Source of the DNA: Bacteroidota bacterium
GTDB taxonomy: Bacteria; Bacteroidota; Bacteroidia; Chitinophagales; Chitinophagaceae
Reading direction: 5' to 3'
Assembly: GCA_018267575.1 (NCBI GenBank)
Contig: JAFDYF010000100.1
Coordinates: 91,372-155,371, forward strand
Length of the DNA stretch: 64,000 nucleotides
The notes below the pieces were generated by a model. It was given only the letters and a program-made list of their open reading frames with translations, was not told where the DNA came from and did no database searches. Positions 16,206 to 26,371 of the stretch are shown one piece after another. The position numbers and the translations under genes are program-made. Each line of letters starts with the position of its first letter. Positions within the stretch are counted from its first letter, which is position 1.

Positions 16206-16871
16206 TTAAGGGGAGGTATCGAATTTGTGCAAGCGGGCGAGTTCTGCCAATTGCAATGGGTTCTTTATTTTTAGTTTTTCAAAAATATGGGCTTTATGGG
16301 TGCTCACCGTAGATATTTGCAAATTGAGTATCTGCCCAATTTCTTTGGTGCTTTCTCCCTTCAGTAATAAGGCAACAATCTCAAATTCCCTACCCGTTAA
16401 GGAATCGAATGGGTTTTCCATTGTGTTTGTTTCGGAGGATGACAAACCTTCCACCATGATGCTTTGTAGTGATTCGCTCATATAAGTCCGGTTTTGTACC
16501 ACCAGAGAGATGGCCCTTTTTACTTCCGTGTCTGATGACTGTTTTGAAAGATACCCTTTTACACCCAACTTTAAAAATTTTTTGGCATACATTTCCTCGC
16601 AGTTCATGCTGAACATCAAAATTTTTTGGGTTTCATTTTTTGCCTTAATGTAAATAACAAAATCAAATACATTATCATCAGGTATGTTTACATCCAAAAT
16701 GATGAGGTCATATTCTTTCTTGTCAAGCCATTTTTTTGCGGAAGAAGTATTTTCCGCCTCGTCAATGTTACTTCCAAAAAATTCCTGGGATATTAAAATT
16801 TTTAGCCCGGTACGAACAATCATATGATCATCTACCAGAAGAAAATTTAAGTGAGCCGCTTCGTTTGCCAT
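16206..16871 (-). CDS. LuxR/NarL-type response regulator
   Basis: A 221-residue response regulator with an N-terminal receiver (phospho-acceptor Asp in LIILDVNIPD near residue 60, acidic pair in LLVDDHMIV, conserved Lys in YLSKQSS) and a C-terminal LuxR-type helix-turn-helix (LTGREFEIVALLLKGESTKEIGQIL ... VSTHKAHIFEKL, about 155-210). It lies 60 bp upstream of the propeller kinase and downstream of the large PAS kinase, all on the minus strand. Either could be its kinase; the NarL-type PAS kinase is the usual partner type and the propeller kinase is closer. Targets are unknown. Confidence 0.88.
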   Translation of the reverse strand: MANEAAHLNFLLVDDHMIVRTGLKILISQEFFGSNIDEAENTSSAKKWLDKKEYDLIILDVNIPDDNVFDFVIYIKAKNETQKILMFSMNCEEMYAKKFLKLGVKGYLSKQSSDTEVKRAISLVVQNRTYMSESLQSIMVEGLSSSETNTMENPFDSLTGREFEIVALLLKGESTKEIGQILNLQISTVSTHKAHIFEKLKIKNPLQLAELARLHKFDTSP

Positions 16872-17264
16872 AATCGTTGTCTTGAGGTTTAGATTGGTGG
16901 GTGTGATTTAAATAGTAACGGAAATCTAAAATTTTAATGGATGAACAAATGGGCGTTTTCGTTTGCAAATCAATCCATGGGGTACAGTGGCTGCATCTAT
17001 CCTTTAGACAACAAATCTGCACCGAAAGTGCATCGGTACTAGCGGTTTTCAAAGGTAGAAAGAATTTTGGGTAAAGTTTGTCCGTTCCCGAGTAAAAGTT
17101 TGTTTGCGGGCAAAACCATTTCACTCTGTACCAACTGCAAAATTGGTTACTAGCGTCAACACCAGATGTAGAGAAAACTCGAATTTTCATAGAATTAGTT
17201 CGAGTAGTAGATGGTCTGCTCTCGCTTAAAATCTTCTGAAGCCATTTTCAGGTGATCGTTCGCT
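16872..17264. other. Spacer without recognised gene
   Basis: About 390 bp between the response regulator and the PAS kinase. An open frame on the minus strand (16828-17190) is rich in Cys and Trp, overlaps the regulator and looks like chance. I see no hairpin or clear promoter box here. Confidence 0.4.
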
Positions 17265-20200
17265 TTAGTTTTCGATCTTGTGTATGATTGGCATGCTCAC
17301 CGCCAGTACAAATCCGTTATTGGGGCTTGAAAAAATTTGCAGGCTACCATTGAAAATGTTGAGTCGGCTTCTGATATTTTTAAGTCCGATGCCCTCTGAT
17401 TGTTCCGTAGCATCTCTCCCTTTCCCATCATCAGAAATGATCATCTTCATAACCTCGTTTTCTGTTGAAATAAACATGCTTACTTTTTTTGCATCAGCAT
17501 GTTTGATGATATTGGAGCTTTGCTCCTGTGCAATCCGGTAAATGGCTAGCTTTTGTTCTGCACTCAGTTTATTTTCTTTCAAGTGTGTTGTACTCATGCT
17601 TACCTCAATACCTATAATTTTAAGCATTTTATCCGTAAGGTTCAGCAATTGCTGCTCTAAGGTAATAAACCCAAAATCAGGAGATGCTAATACATGGGAC
17701 AGTCTTCTATTTTCCTCAATCACCCGTCTGATATTATCAATGGCCGACTGGATATGGTCTAGTCTTTTGTTAGGCTGTTTAAGGGCCACCGAAAGATAAA
17801 GATTGGTGCCAGCAAGGATTTGGTTCACATTATCGTGCAGTTCACGGGAGATGGCTGCCCTTTCTTTTTCCTGCCCAAGGATCATCGCCTTTGCGGTTAT
17901 CTTCTGTTCTTCGTTTTTTTGTTGCATCCTTTCCTCCTCCAGTTTTCGGAGTTCGGAAATATCCATAATGATAAGTACCGCGCCTGAGGATATTTTTCCG
18001 TTGATGGGTGTGGCAATCATTCGGTACCAGCGTTTGTTTCCATTCAGTTCCCAAGGGTATTCATGAACAAACTGATTGGTCTGCCTAGCAAGCAAGGCTT
18101 GGATACCTTTGACAATTAACCGGCTTTCTGTTTTTTCTTCGTATTGTGTTTCGTTGGCAATTTGCTGTTGGTTTTGTGTAATAAAGTAAGGTGCTACATT
18201 GTACTCATTTTCTTCCGAAAAGGTTTTCCAGTTCTGGTTCACCTCCATGATTTTCCCATTCTTGTCTAGCAAGGCAATGCTGGCTGGCAGGCTGTTCAAA
18301 ATAGTGGAGAGCCGATCGGCCAAAGATTGTTTTTCAGTAAAGCTTTGTTGCAATTCCGCTTCTGCTTGTTTTCTATTGCTGATATTTGCCATGGCACCCA
18401 CCATCCGGTAGGGCTTATCATGGTCATCGAAAAGTATATACCCACGCCCCATCATATAAGCAAAGCTACCATCGGCTTTAATGAACCGGTACTCATCAGA
18501 CCAAAATTCTTGTTTGCGTTTTAAAGCTTGATAAATACCGGACAAAACCCTTGCTTTATCTTCTGGGTGTATCCCTTTTTGCAATATTAGCACATCGGGG
18601 CTGTTGCTTTCATTGTGTTGACCAATATGAGGATCGTAGTTTTTGTTCCACCAAAACTGGTTGGAGCCGATCTGCCAATCCCAAATGATATCATTGGTGG
18701 CACTGGTTACCAATTCAAACCGTTCATTGGATTCTTTGATTTTTTCCTCCGCCAATTTTCGTTCTGTAATATCGTTTCTGATAGCCATGTATTGATAGGG
18801 CTTTTTATCCTCTCCCAAAAAGGGTACAATGGTTGTTTGCACCCAATAGTGGCTTCCATCCTTTGCCTTGTTCATGATCTCGCCACGCCATATATTTCCT
18901 TTTGTGATAGTATCCCAGAATTTGGTAAAAAATGATTTGGGGTGATATTTTGAATTGATGATACTATGATGATGCCCAATCAATTCCTTGCGGCTAAATT
19001 TTGAGATTTGACAGAAATTGTCGTTTGCATAGGTGATCAAGCCTTTATGGTTGGTGATGCTCACGATACTGGATTCGTCCAGTGCGAATTTGTAATCGGA
19101 GAGCTCTTTAAGGGTAAGCCTCATTTTCTCTTCCGCTTCGATTCTTTGGGTAACATCACGGGAGTTGATAACAATGGCTTTCACATTTTCGTCGTGCAAT
19201 AAATTCATGGCAATGCCCTCAACCCAAATATAATGCCCCTCTTTGTGCCGATAGCGGGAAAAAATGTTGATTATTTTTCCCGGATGGGCCAGTAGATCTT
19301 GCAAATTTACTTGGGCTCTTTGGTGAAAGTCTGGATGGATAAAATGGGTGATGGGCGCTCCGATCATTTCTTCATCCTGCCTTCCGGCAAATCGTTTGGA
19401 AGCGCTTCTATAAATAATTTCGAATGATTGGTTGATGAGTATAATGATATCTGAACTATTCTCCACCAACGCGCGGAAACGTTTTTCGTTTTTGTACACT
19501 TCCGCAGTTCTGGCTTTTACTTTTTCCTCCAGCACCTCGTTCATTTTTCTAAGTTGGTCCTCCAGTTGTTTGCGCTCGCTGATATTTCTGATCATCACGG
19601 TATAGGAAAGCGCTTTTCCATTTTCGTTTTTAATGGAGCTCATTGAGCCTTCCCCAATAAAGGAGTTGCCATCCTTGCAATAATATTTAAATTCTTTTAC
19701 AGCCACTTTTTTCTCTAAGGTCTCCTGTTGAAAACTATTGATTTCTTCATTGCTCAGCTTAAGAATACCCAACTCCGAAACTGTTTTGCCAATGGCCTCT
19801 GCTTTACTATAGCCAAACATTTTTTCGGCACCTTGGTTCCAACTTATAATGCGATGGTCGGTACCCCGTGAGAGAATGGCCTCCCTAGATTGTTCAACGA
19901 TGCTTGCGAGATAATCCAATTCCTCACGTTCTTTTTTTTGTTTGCTGATATCATGGTTTACGGTGATGGCGCCCATACGATTCCCTTGGTCATCACGAAG
20001 AGTAGTGATATAAGACGATACGCAAATATGGTTTCCCGATTTGGTAATTCTGTTGTACTCGCCCGACCAATAGTTTTTTTCCCAAAGAAAATGGTTCAGT
20101 TTGTTCATGTATTCACTGGTAGTATCTGTACGAAGCAGCAGGTTGGGGTCTTTTCCGATGGCTTCCTCTTTTGTATAGCCATACATTTTTTCGGCACCTT

Positions 20201-21584
20201 GGTTCCAAGTCTGGATGATGATGTTTTTATCCACGGTATAAATCGCGTCATTCGATTGGTTGATTTGCCGGTTCAGGAATTCCATTTGCCTTTGAGCTTC
20301 TTTTAAGCTCGTGATATCGGTAACCGTTTCCAGTATGGCAGCAGGGTTTCCATGAGGGTCGCGGTGGAGGTACCAATGGCTAGAAAGATAAAGGGTTTTG
20401 CCTAATTTGTTTTTTTGGGTGAGTTCTCCGTACCATTCATTTTTTTTCAGTAGTACATATTCTATTTGTTCCTGAGGTACTGGAAATTCTGTGTGCAAAA
20501 GTTGGTGCAGAGATTTCCCAAACATTTCATTTTTGCCCCAACCATAGAGTTTTTCCATGCCTTCATTCCAGATAGTAATTTTGTCGTTTTGTATTTCACG
20601 GATAACAACATGGGAATTTTCTAATAGGTCGGTATATTGTTCCAGGGTTTCATCCGACTTTTTTCGTCGGATGATTTCCTTGGTCACCAACATGGCAATG
20701 AGTATTTCAATTAGGATGGTTATGGTAAAGAAAATGTCCAAGGCTCTAAGGCTATGCTTGAATTTCTCAGCCGCCACTGCACCCTGCCGTACGAGCACTG
20801 CCCAGCCATATCCTTTTATCTGTTGATAACCGGCGAGCCTATTCTTTTTAATGACGGGGTCGTATACTAATCCAACACTCGGCTGGCCGCTCCTTGCTGT
20901 TTGAGGATCCAATGTATCTAGAGGCGCGAGTAGGGGATCAAGCTCATGATCGGTAGAGCCGGTGACCGCTGGGTTCCTGCCGTTTACAATGTTTATGGAA
21001 TTGTTTTTATTGTCTTTTAGTATGCTGCCCCATTTGAGCAGGTTTTCCATATTTAGCTGCAACACTAAAATAGCCTGTACTTCTCCTTCTTGGTTTTTGG
21101 CTGGTATGGCAAGTGCTGAGAATATCTGCTCAGGGTTTATTGGGCTTCTGAATATTTGGGTAAGATAGGGTTCCCAATTTTTGCGGACGCCTATATACCA
21201 ATCCAAATCGGAGCGGTCTGCTTTTGAGTATTCAAGATCTTTGGCAGTGGTTGCAATGGTATATCCATTGGTATCTGCAATAAATGCTGATTCTATATAG
21301 GGCAAATCATAGTTTGCTTGCTGGAGTATACTCAATGCATGGTTGATATTGGTTTTATTGGTCAGTGGTTGCGCGGTCGCCTGCTTTGAAATAAAATCAC
21401 CGATTCCGATTAGGTGGTCAAGCCTCCTTTTAAGCATTTCGGCAGATAGGGAAGCCGTATTGCGCTGTTCTTCATACACGTGTTCGATCAATCGTATTCT
21501 AGTTTGCCAATAACTGAGGGAGGCCAATAAAAGCACGGGAGTCAATATCAAAAAAAATATCAGCGATTTTTGTCTAAGGGTCAT
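17265..21584 (-). CDS. Large multi-PAS sensor histidine kinase (NarL/HisKA_3 type)
   Basis: A 1439-residue membrane sensor. A short N-terminal helix precedes a periplasmic double-Cache-type sensor (about 30-285) and a second helix (about 292-308). About seven consecutive PAS/PAC units follow, each with the WNxGxEKxYGY or related signature and interspersed PAC ends (e.g. TDITSLKEAQ, HDISKQKKE, RNISERKQLE). The kinase core is HisKA_3: the phospho-acceptor His is near 1250 in SRELHDNVNQIL, and the ATPase boxes are SDDGKGRD and GIGLKNIRSRL. Seven PAS units is many even for this group and implies integration of several cytoplasmic signals. It most likely phosphorylates a LuxR-type regulator, with candidates at 16206-16871 and 23451-24098. 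Confidence 0.9.
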   Translation of the reverse strand: MTLRQKSLIFFLILTPVLLLASLSYWQTRIRLIEHVYEEQRNTASLSAEMLKRRLDHLIGIGDFISKQATAQPLTNKTNINHALSILQQANYDLPYIESAFIADTNGYTIATTAKDLEYSKADRSDLDWYIGVRKNWEPYLTQIFRSPINPEQIFSALAIPAKNQEGEVQAILVLQLNMENLLKWGSILKDNKNNSINIVNGRNPAVTGSTDHELDPLLAPLDTLDPQTARSGQPSVGLVYDPVIKKNRLAGYQQIKGYGWAVLVRQGAVAAEKFKHSLRALDIFFTITILIEILIAMLVTKEIIRRKKSDETLEQYTDLLENSHVVIREIQNDKITIWNEGMEKLYGWGKNEMFGKSLHQLLHTEFPVPQEQIEYVLLKKNEWYGELTQKNKLGKTLYLSSHWYLHRDPHGNPAAILETVTDITSLKEAQRQMEFLNRQINQSNDAIYTVDKNIIIQTWNQGAEKMYGYTKEEAIGKDPNLLLRTDTTSEYMNKLNHFLWEKNYWSGEYNRITKSGNHICVSSYITTLRDDQGNRMGAITVNHDISKQKKEREELDYLASIVEQSREAILSRGTDHRIISWNQGAEKMFGYSKAEAIGKTVSELGILKLSNEEINSFQQETLEKKVAVKEFKYYCKDGNSFIGEGSMSSIKNENGKALSYTVMIRNISERKQLEDQLRKMNEVLEEKVKARTAEVYKNEKRFRALVENSSDIIILINQSFEIIYRSASKRFAGRQDEEMIGAPITHFIHPDFHQRAQVNLQDLLAHPGKIINIFSRYRHKEGHYIWVEGIAMNLLHDENVKAIVINSRDVTQRIEAEEKMRLTLKELSDYKFALDESSIVSITNHKGLITYANDNFCQISKFSRKELIGHHHSIINSKYHPKSFFTKFWDTITKGNIWRGEIMNKAKDGSHYWVQTTIVPFLGEDKKPYQYMAIRNDITERKLAEEKIKESNERFELVTSATNDIIWDWQIGSNQFWWNKNYDPHIGQHNESNSPDVLILQKGIHPEDKARVLSGIYQALKRKQEFWSDEYRFIKADGSFAYMMGRGYILFDDHDKPYRMVGAMANISNRKQAEAELQQSFTEKQSLADRLSTILNSLPASIALLDKNGKIMEVNQNWKTFSEENEYNVAPYFITQNQQQIANETQYEEKTESRLIVKGIQALLARQTNQFVHEYPWELNGNKRWYRMIATPINGKISSGAVLIIMDISELRKLEEERMQQKNEEQKITAKAMILGQEKERAAISRELHDNVNQILAGTNLYLSVALKQPNKRLDHIQSAIDNIRRVIEENRRLSHVLASPDFGFITLEQQLLNLTDKMLKIIGIEVSMSTTHLKENKLSAEQKLAIYRIAQEQSSNIIKHADAKKVSMFISTENEVMKMIISDDGKGRDATEQSEGIGLKNIRSRLNIFNGSLQIFSSPNNGFVLAVSMPIIHKIEN

Positions 21585-22189
21585 GATATTTAATGTTTTT
21601 CACCACCGAAGAATCATTAAATCGATTTATCGGTTATTTAGGGCGGTTTTTAGTAGTGTACTCTTTTCGAATCAGCAAACCTGTTCATACCATAGAATAG
21701 CGCGGTTTGTTTATTGATGGGGTAGCCGGTTTTAATTTGAGTCACTTTCTCTTTTTTAAAAAGGATAGGGTTTAAAAAACGGCCGTTTGGGAAGTTTAGC
21801 GGGTTATGCCTAGGTGGATCCTGCCGGATTGTAAGAGCTATGGTAGGAAATGGGTTCAGGTTCTATCCAAGCTGTGTGAAAATTAAATTCATTTTCAGTT
21901 CTTACACTTCGGCTGACTATAGGGTAAGGATAAGGATGGTTAATGGGATTTAAGTAGGTTTTCATAGGAGGTATAACCAAATGCGCTATCCAAATGACTG
22001 TTTATTTAATGCTATCGAAATTCACACAACAAAGATTGTGATAAAAAAAGTGGATGAGGGTAGTAGATGTTTTAAATACTGGTCGAATAATCTCTAGAAA
22101 GGAGGGCGCCTGCTGTTTGTTTACAAAGGGTTTGGCTCTTGATTGTAGATTTGGCTATTTGCTTTTATCCATTTTAAAAAGCCAAGCTC
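21585..22189. other. Long spacer upstream of the PAS kinase
   Basis: Around 600 bp, part of a 1.9-kb stretch without a convincing gene. No open frame of coding character and no clear repeat was seen in this part. The promoter of the PAS kinase should lie near its right-hand gene end at 21584, but I could not identify one. Confidence 0.35.
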
Positions 22190-22299
22190 ACTACTTTGCC
22201 GGATGAGGTAACTGGTTTTTCATTAGTATCAGACTTCAAAAACTATTTTCAGGACAATCTTAGTATCTACTGGTTAACTGAGTCCTTTAGCAAAGTAGT
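22190..22299. repeat. Structured repeat, diverged copy A
   Basis: ACTACTTTGCC (22190-22200) pairs with AGCAAAGTAGT (22289-22299), 10 of 11 pairs. An inner GGTAAC/GTTAAC pairing (22207-22212 with 22273-22278) is shorter. The shared internal phrase GACAATCTTAGT is present (22252-22263). It is shorter and more diverged than copies B and C, but where the outer stem differs from them the opposite strand usually changes too. The orientation of any transcript is unknown. Confidence 0.55.
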
Positions 22300-22540
22300 A
22301 GGGCTTGAAGCGTTCGGTACAAAGGACTTGTTGTTTTGCAAAATTGGATTTTATTAACGTGACTCTCGTAAGGTTAATAAACGTATTTGTAAAGCTGTAT
22401 GGTATTTGGTTTTATCCTTTTCATTGACTTATTATTTCTACAAAAGTTGGATGAGTAGTGAAAAGGAATAGTGAATTGTGCATGTGAAAATAATTTTGAA
22501 CTGCCTTTTTTGTTCATGCTGTTTATGTAAAACCTCCCAA

Positions 22541-22579
22541 AACCAAAACGACCTTATCATTGATAAGGTCGTTTTGGTT
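22541..22579. repeat. Perfect 19-bp inverted repeat, terminator-like hairpin
   Basis: Bases 22541-22559 and 22561-22579 are perfect complements around a single T. The ends are AACCAAAACG and CGTTTTGGTT. It stands right before structured repeat B, just as a weaker hairpin stands before repeat C. With no gene directly upstream it is unlikely to be a simple gene terminator. Confidence 0.6.
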
Positions 22580-22581
22580 TA

Positions 22582-22965
22582 CGTCAAACTTTGCAGTAAT
22601 GCTGGGCAGTTCAGGGGTTGCAAAGTTTGCGCTTGCGATAAAAATAAGCTTGGTTCTTCATCGGGGTGATATTTTAAAAAAGCTGCTTTGCCGGGCCGGT
22701 CAACTGGTTTTCAAGGATGGACTGGTTTTAAAGGGTTGGATTTTCAAATGTCTTTTTTAAAGACAATCTTAGTTGTTTGGTGTTGACAGGTCCCCTTGGC
22801 AAAGCAGCATAAAAGTCTCGGTGGTTTGGTACCGATTCTTTGGTTCTTCTGGATATTGGATCAAATGCCTTCGCATTTGTTATACAAAGAAACGACTCGA
22901 TCTAAATTTAAAATGTAGAATTGTACTCGAATGGATGTAGTACTATTTCTATTTTTGGTAATCAA
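22582..22965. repeat. Structured repeat, copy B
   Basis: About 385 bp, similar to copy C (26404-26797) along its whole length with small indels that would break any reading frame. It has two nested stem regions. CAAACTTTGCA (22585-22595) pairs with TGCAAAGTTTG (22619-22629). GCTGCTTTGCC (22682-22692) pairs with GGCAAAGCAGC (22798-22808), enclosing GTCAAC/GTTGAC and a GTCTTT/AAAGAC hairpin. Conserved unpaired phrases include TAAGCTTGGTTCTTCATCGGG and AGTACTATTTCTATTTTT. Probably non-coding RNA or a non-autonomous element; not a family I know. Confidence 0.65.
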
Positions 22966-23450
22966 AATGATATTTGTACCCAGTAAGACCTGTTGCCCAA
23001 GTGACTGTGTTTTCAAAGCCCTGCGTTACCATCGCTATGCTATTTGGGGTTTTATTTCCAACGAATATTTATATTAGTAGAGGATTGCTCTCGAAAATAA
23101 TTATTTGATCAATCTGATCCTTTGGACCTTCCTGTTTTGCTGTATTGGGCAGTTTCGGCAATGGCATGAATGACTGATTGGTTTAAATTTTGAGGAACCC
23201 ATTTTTCGATGGATTCAATAGTGATGGCAACAAATCCATAGCTTGCATAAACTTTGATTGATAAACCACATGCATCACCTGATTTTTTTTACAAAAGTTG
23301 TATCAAGATTATACTAATTGCTTGAATTGCATAAATGTTTTAATAACATATAGATGTAAGATGTTGATTGTAATAGTATTTCTACATTTTCAACACTTGC
23401 AGAGTATTACTTTTGGCCATTCATAATTTGATTTCTAACCCAATTTTATA
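22966..23450. other. Spacer with a possible coding remnant
   Basis: On the minus strand about 58 codons are open between a TAA near 23287 and a TGA at 23109-23111. The sequence is protein-like (e.g. VYASYGFVAITIES, KWVPQNLNQSVIHAIAET) but has no start codon and no recognised family, so it may be a relic. The AT-rich last 170 bases should hold the promoter of the response regulator at 23451. Confidence 0.25.
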
Positions 23451-24098
23451 ATGAACAAAGGCGAAAAGGTTTTAATTGTAGACGATCATGCGATTGTTGC
23501 CAGAGGACTTAAATATTTAATTGACCTGAATTTTTCTAATTGTCAGGTTTTTGTAACTGGCGAGATTGAAACCATGCGTAAAATGCTCCGGGAATCCCAC
23601 TACACGCACCTCATTTTGGACATCAATTTGACCGATGGGAATTCGCTCGAGGTAATACCGGAATTAAAAAAAGTCTATCCCAGCCTACACATCCTGGTAC
23701 ATTCAATGGTTTCGGAAGAGATCTATGGGAAAAAACTGATGCAAATGGATATTTCTGGTTTCTTGAGCAAGAACAGTTCGGAATCGGAAATCATCACAGC
23801 CTTGCGCATCTTTTTTGAGGGGGAGACCTATATCAGCAAAAACCTTCGCAAAGTATTGTTTTCTAATAATAAGGAAACTCGCGTGAGCATGTTTTCAGAT
23901 TTGTCGGCAATGGAATTGAAGGTTTTGGGTATGATGTTAAAAGGTGGGAAGACCAAAGAGATTTCTGTTTCCTTGGATGTGGCACAGCAGACCATCGCTA
24001 CTTACAAATCCAGGATATTCAAAAAGCTTGGCACCGAAAATGTATTTGATATCAAACGCATGGCGGAAATCGAGAACCTGACTTTTGATAATCTGTAA
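23451..24098 (+). CDS. LuxR/NarL-type response regulator, orphan
   Basis: A 215-residue response regulator. The receiver has VLIVDDHAIVARGL (acidic pair), phospho-acceptor Asp in LILDINLTDG near residue 56 and Lys in FLSKNSS. The C-terminal LuxR-type helix-turn-helix is MELKVLGMMLKGGKTKEISVSL ... TIATYKSRIFKKLGT (about 150-195). It is the same type as the regulator at 16206-16871. It is not paired with a kinase on its own strand; the large PAS kinase across the repeat-rich spacer is the nearest candidate. Confidence 0.87.
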   Translation: MNKGEKVLIVDDHAIVARGLKYLIDLNFSNCQVFVTGEIETMRKMLRESHYTHLILDINLTDGNSLEVIPELKKVYPSLHILVHSMVSEEIYGKKLMQMDISGFLSKNSSESEIITALRIFFEGETYISKNLRKVLFSNNKETRVSMFSDLSAMELKVLGMMLKGGKTKEISVSLDVAQQTIATYKSRIFKKLGTENVFDIKRMAEIENLTFDNL

Positions 24099-24280
24099 GC
24101 AAATTTTATCACTGATTATGTTCATTTTTGCAGCATCTAAAAGTTGAACCTTCTTCTATAAAAAATATCGATCCTTATTTGGTTGCCCTTGAGTAAAACG
24201 GAGCACCTTGTTTTAAATAGATTGGTCCAAAACTAAAAGGGTAAGGCATAGCTGATATAGAGCGGCTTATTATTATCAGA

Positions 24281-24496
24281 ATGGGCGAAAACCCATTATC
24301 TGATGAAATGGTAGCCTTTAAACTGCGCATGATCAATGAACTGCTTCTGGGGTTTGAATCCCTAGACCGGTATTGTCAAGTCCATGAATTGTTTTTGATT
24401 GCCAAAAAAAGAATTTATCGGGGCAAAAAAATGTTCAATCATTATGAAAAGGCTTCCTGCTTAAACCAACTTTATTTCTTGATCAACAAAAATTGA
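24281..24496 (+). CDS. Small hypothetical protein
   Basis: A 71-residue open frame beginning MGENPLSDEMVAFKLRMINELL, with a hydrophilic, helical composition typical of real proteins and unlike the surrounding AT-rich spacer. No family is recognised, and there are no signal peptide or membrane segments. It follows the orphan response regulator by about 180 bp. It could be a genuine small gene or chance. The 24497-24794 spacer before the sulfatase holds nothing I can name. Confidence 0.35.
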   Translation: MGENPLSDEMVAFKLRMINELLLGFESLDRYCQVHELFLIAKKRIYRGKKMFNHYEKASCLNQLYFLINKN

Positions 24497-24794
24497 GGAT
24501 CTATTGGTTGGGGAGAACCATCACTCAATACCTCCGTTTAATAGTTCGATGGCCAACAAGCAATCTCGCAAGCATTCACTAATTTGTTTTATTTTTGAAT
24601 CGATAAGGGGTTTGGTATAAAGCATGTTTATCAAACCAAAACATGGCGACCTCAGTTGTTTCCTCTATATTAACACCTAGTTATTTTTAGTTCTGTCGGT
24701 TGGTAGTATGCTCAATTCGAAAACAGATAGCCCGATTGCTATTAGGTTCATTCAAACGAAGCCGATTTTTTTTTCTTTTTAAAATAAAGATGAA

Positions 24795-26333
24795 ATGGTT
24801 AAGATAAGTCTTGTTTTTTTTCTTTCGTTTTTGGTCATCAGCAGTCTCGCCCAAACACCCAACACAAAAAGGGCAAGTAAACCAAATATTGTTATTATTT
24901 ATGCAGATGACTTGGGCTTTGGGGATCTGAGTTGTTATGGTATGAAGCGGATAGCAACACCGAACATCGATCGCTTGGCAAAAGACGGATTGAAGTTTAT
25001 GGATGCCCATGCCACTTCCTCCACCTGTACCCCTTCCAGATATGCCCTGATTACGGGGAGGTATCCTTGGCGGCAGAATGGTACAGGAGTGGCTCCAGGC
25101 GATGCATCACTGATCATCCCCATGGATAAGGGTACTATTGCTTCTACGCTGCATCAAGCAGGTTATGAAACCGCGGTGATTGGGAAATGGCATCTGGGAC
25201 TTGGCGGTAAGGAAGGAATCGACTGGAACGAACAAATCAAACCAGGGCCTAACGAAATTGGTTTTGATTATTCTTTTATTATGCCTGCCACTTTGGACAG
25301 AGTGCCTTGTGTATATGTAGAAAATGGGCGGGTCGTGAACCTAGATCCGAAAGATCCGATCACTGTAAACTACAAACATAAAGTGGGGAACGATCCTACA
25401 GGCAAAGAAAACCCCGAGATGCTGAAACTAAAGCCCGACCCGAATCAGGGGCATAATCAAACCATTGTGGATAGCATCAGCAGGATTGGGTGGATGAGCG
25501 GTGGTCACAGTGCTTATTGGCGGGATGAGGATATTGCAGCCACTATTACCGACAAAACCATCCAGTTTATTGAAAGGAATGCACAACAGCCCTTTTTTGT
25601 TTATTTTGCTTCGGGTGATATCCATGTGCCGCGTTATCCCAATAGCATGTTCCGTGGCAAAAGCGGAATGGGCTTAAGAGGGGATGCCATTCTGGAATTG
25701 GATTATTCCGTGGGTCGATTAATAAAAGCGTTGGATAGCTTGAAACTCACCGATAACACCTTGGTGATTTTTAGTAGTGATAATGGTCCCGTACTTAACG
25801 ATGGCTATTTGGATCAGGCCGTGGAATTGGTTGGTGACCATAAACCAGCAGGCCCACTTCGTGGTGGGAAATACAGCATTTTTGAAGGTGGCACAAGGAT
25901 ACCCTTTATTGTGAAGTGGCCTGGGCATGTAAAGCCTTCTACGGTTACCCATGCATCTATTAGTCAAGTGGATCTTTTTGCGAGCTTAAACCGGTTGGTT
26001 GGGCAAAAACTAAAAGAGGAAGATGCCCCCGATAGTTATGATCTCTTGTCTGCCTTATTGGGAAGAGACCCAAAAGGGCGGGATTATATTATTGAGCAAT
26101 CCTCGGGCCTAGCCATTATGAAAGGTCAATGGAAATATATAGTGCCCAATAAAAAAACTTCCTATGACCCGTTCACTCAAACAGAAACTGGCAATCTGCC
26201 CCAACCCCAACTCTATGACCTAAAAAATGATTTGGGCGAAAAAAACAATCTGGTTGAAAAAAAGCCTGCTATAGCTAAGGAATTATCTGCTATTTTGGAT
26301 AAATCCAAAGGTTTTGAAAAAACCCGAAATTGA
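24795..26333 (+). CDS. Secreted sulfatase (arylsulfatase family)
   Basis: A 512-residue periplasmic sulfatase with a signal peptide (about 1-20, ending SSLAQ). The sulfatase signature is CTPSR at residues 78-82, whose Cys78 must be converted to formylglycine by a maturase encoded elsewhere. Metal ligands are visible in YADDLGFGD (38-39) and in FSSDNGP, and HLGLGG and GDIHVPRYPN carry further active-site residues. The length is normal for the alkaline-phosphatase-like sulfatases that remove sulfate from polysaccharides or aryl esters. No polysaccharide-utilisation genes are adjacent. The 3' end is followed by a hairpin and structured repeat C. The substrate cannot be read from the sequence. 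Confidence 0.9.
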   Translation: MVKISLVFFLSFLVISSLAQTPNTKRASKPNIVIIYADDLGFGDLSCYGMKRIATPNIDRLAKDGLKFMDAHATSSTCTPSRYALITGRYPWRQNGTGVAPGDASLIIPMDKGTIASTLHQAGYETAVIGKWHLGLGGKEGIDWNEQIKPGPNEIGFDYSFIMPATLDRVPCVYVENGRVVNLDPKDPITVNYKHKVGNDPTGKENPEMLKLKPDPNQGHNQTIVDSISRIGWMSGGHSAYWRDEDIAATITDKTIQFIERNAQQPFFVYFASGDIHVPRYPNSMFRGKSGMGLRGDAILELDYSVGRLIKALDSLKLTDNTLVIFSSDNGPVLNDGYLDQAVELVGDHKPAGPLRGGKYSIFEGGTRIPFIVKWPGHVKPSTVTHASISQVDLFASLNRLVGQKLKEEDAPDSYDLLSALLGRDPKGRDYIIEQSSGLAIMKGQWKYIVPNKKTSYDPFTQTETGNLPQPQLYDLKNDLGEKNNLVEKKPAIAKELSAILDKSKGFEKTRN

Positions 26334-26371
26334 TTGGTTCAAACTATTTGAGTGAAGCATCTATCAAAATA

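Noticed and set aside
16828..17190. 120-codon minus-strand open frame upstream of the response regulator
   Set aside because: Cys/Trp-rich random composition, overlaps a certain gene, no recognisable motif.
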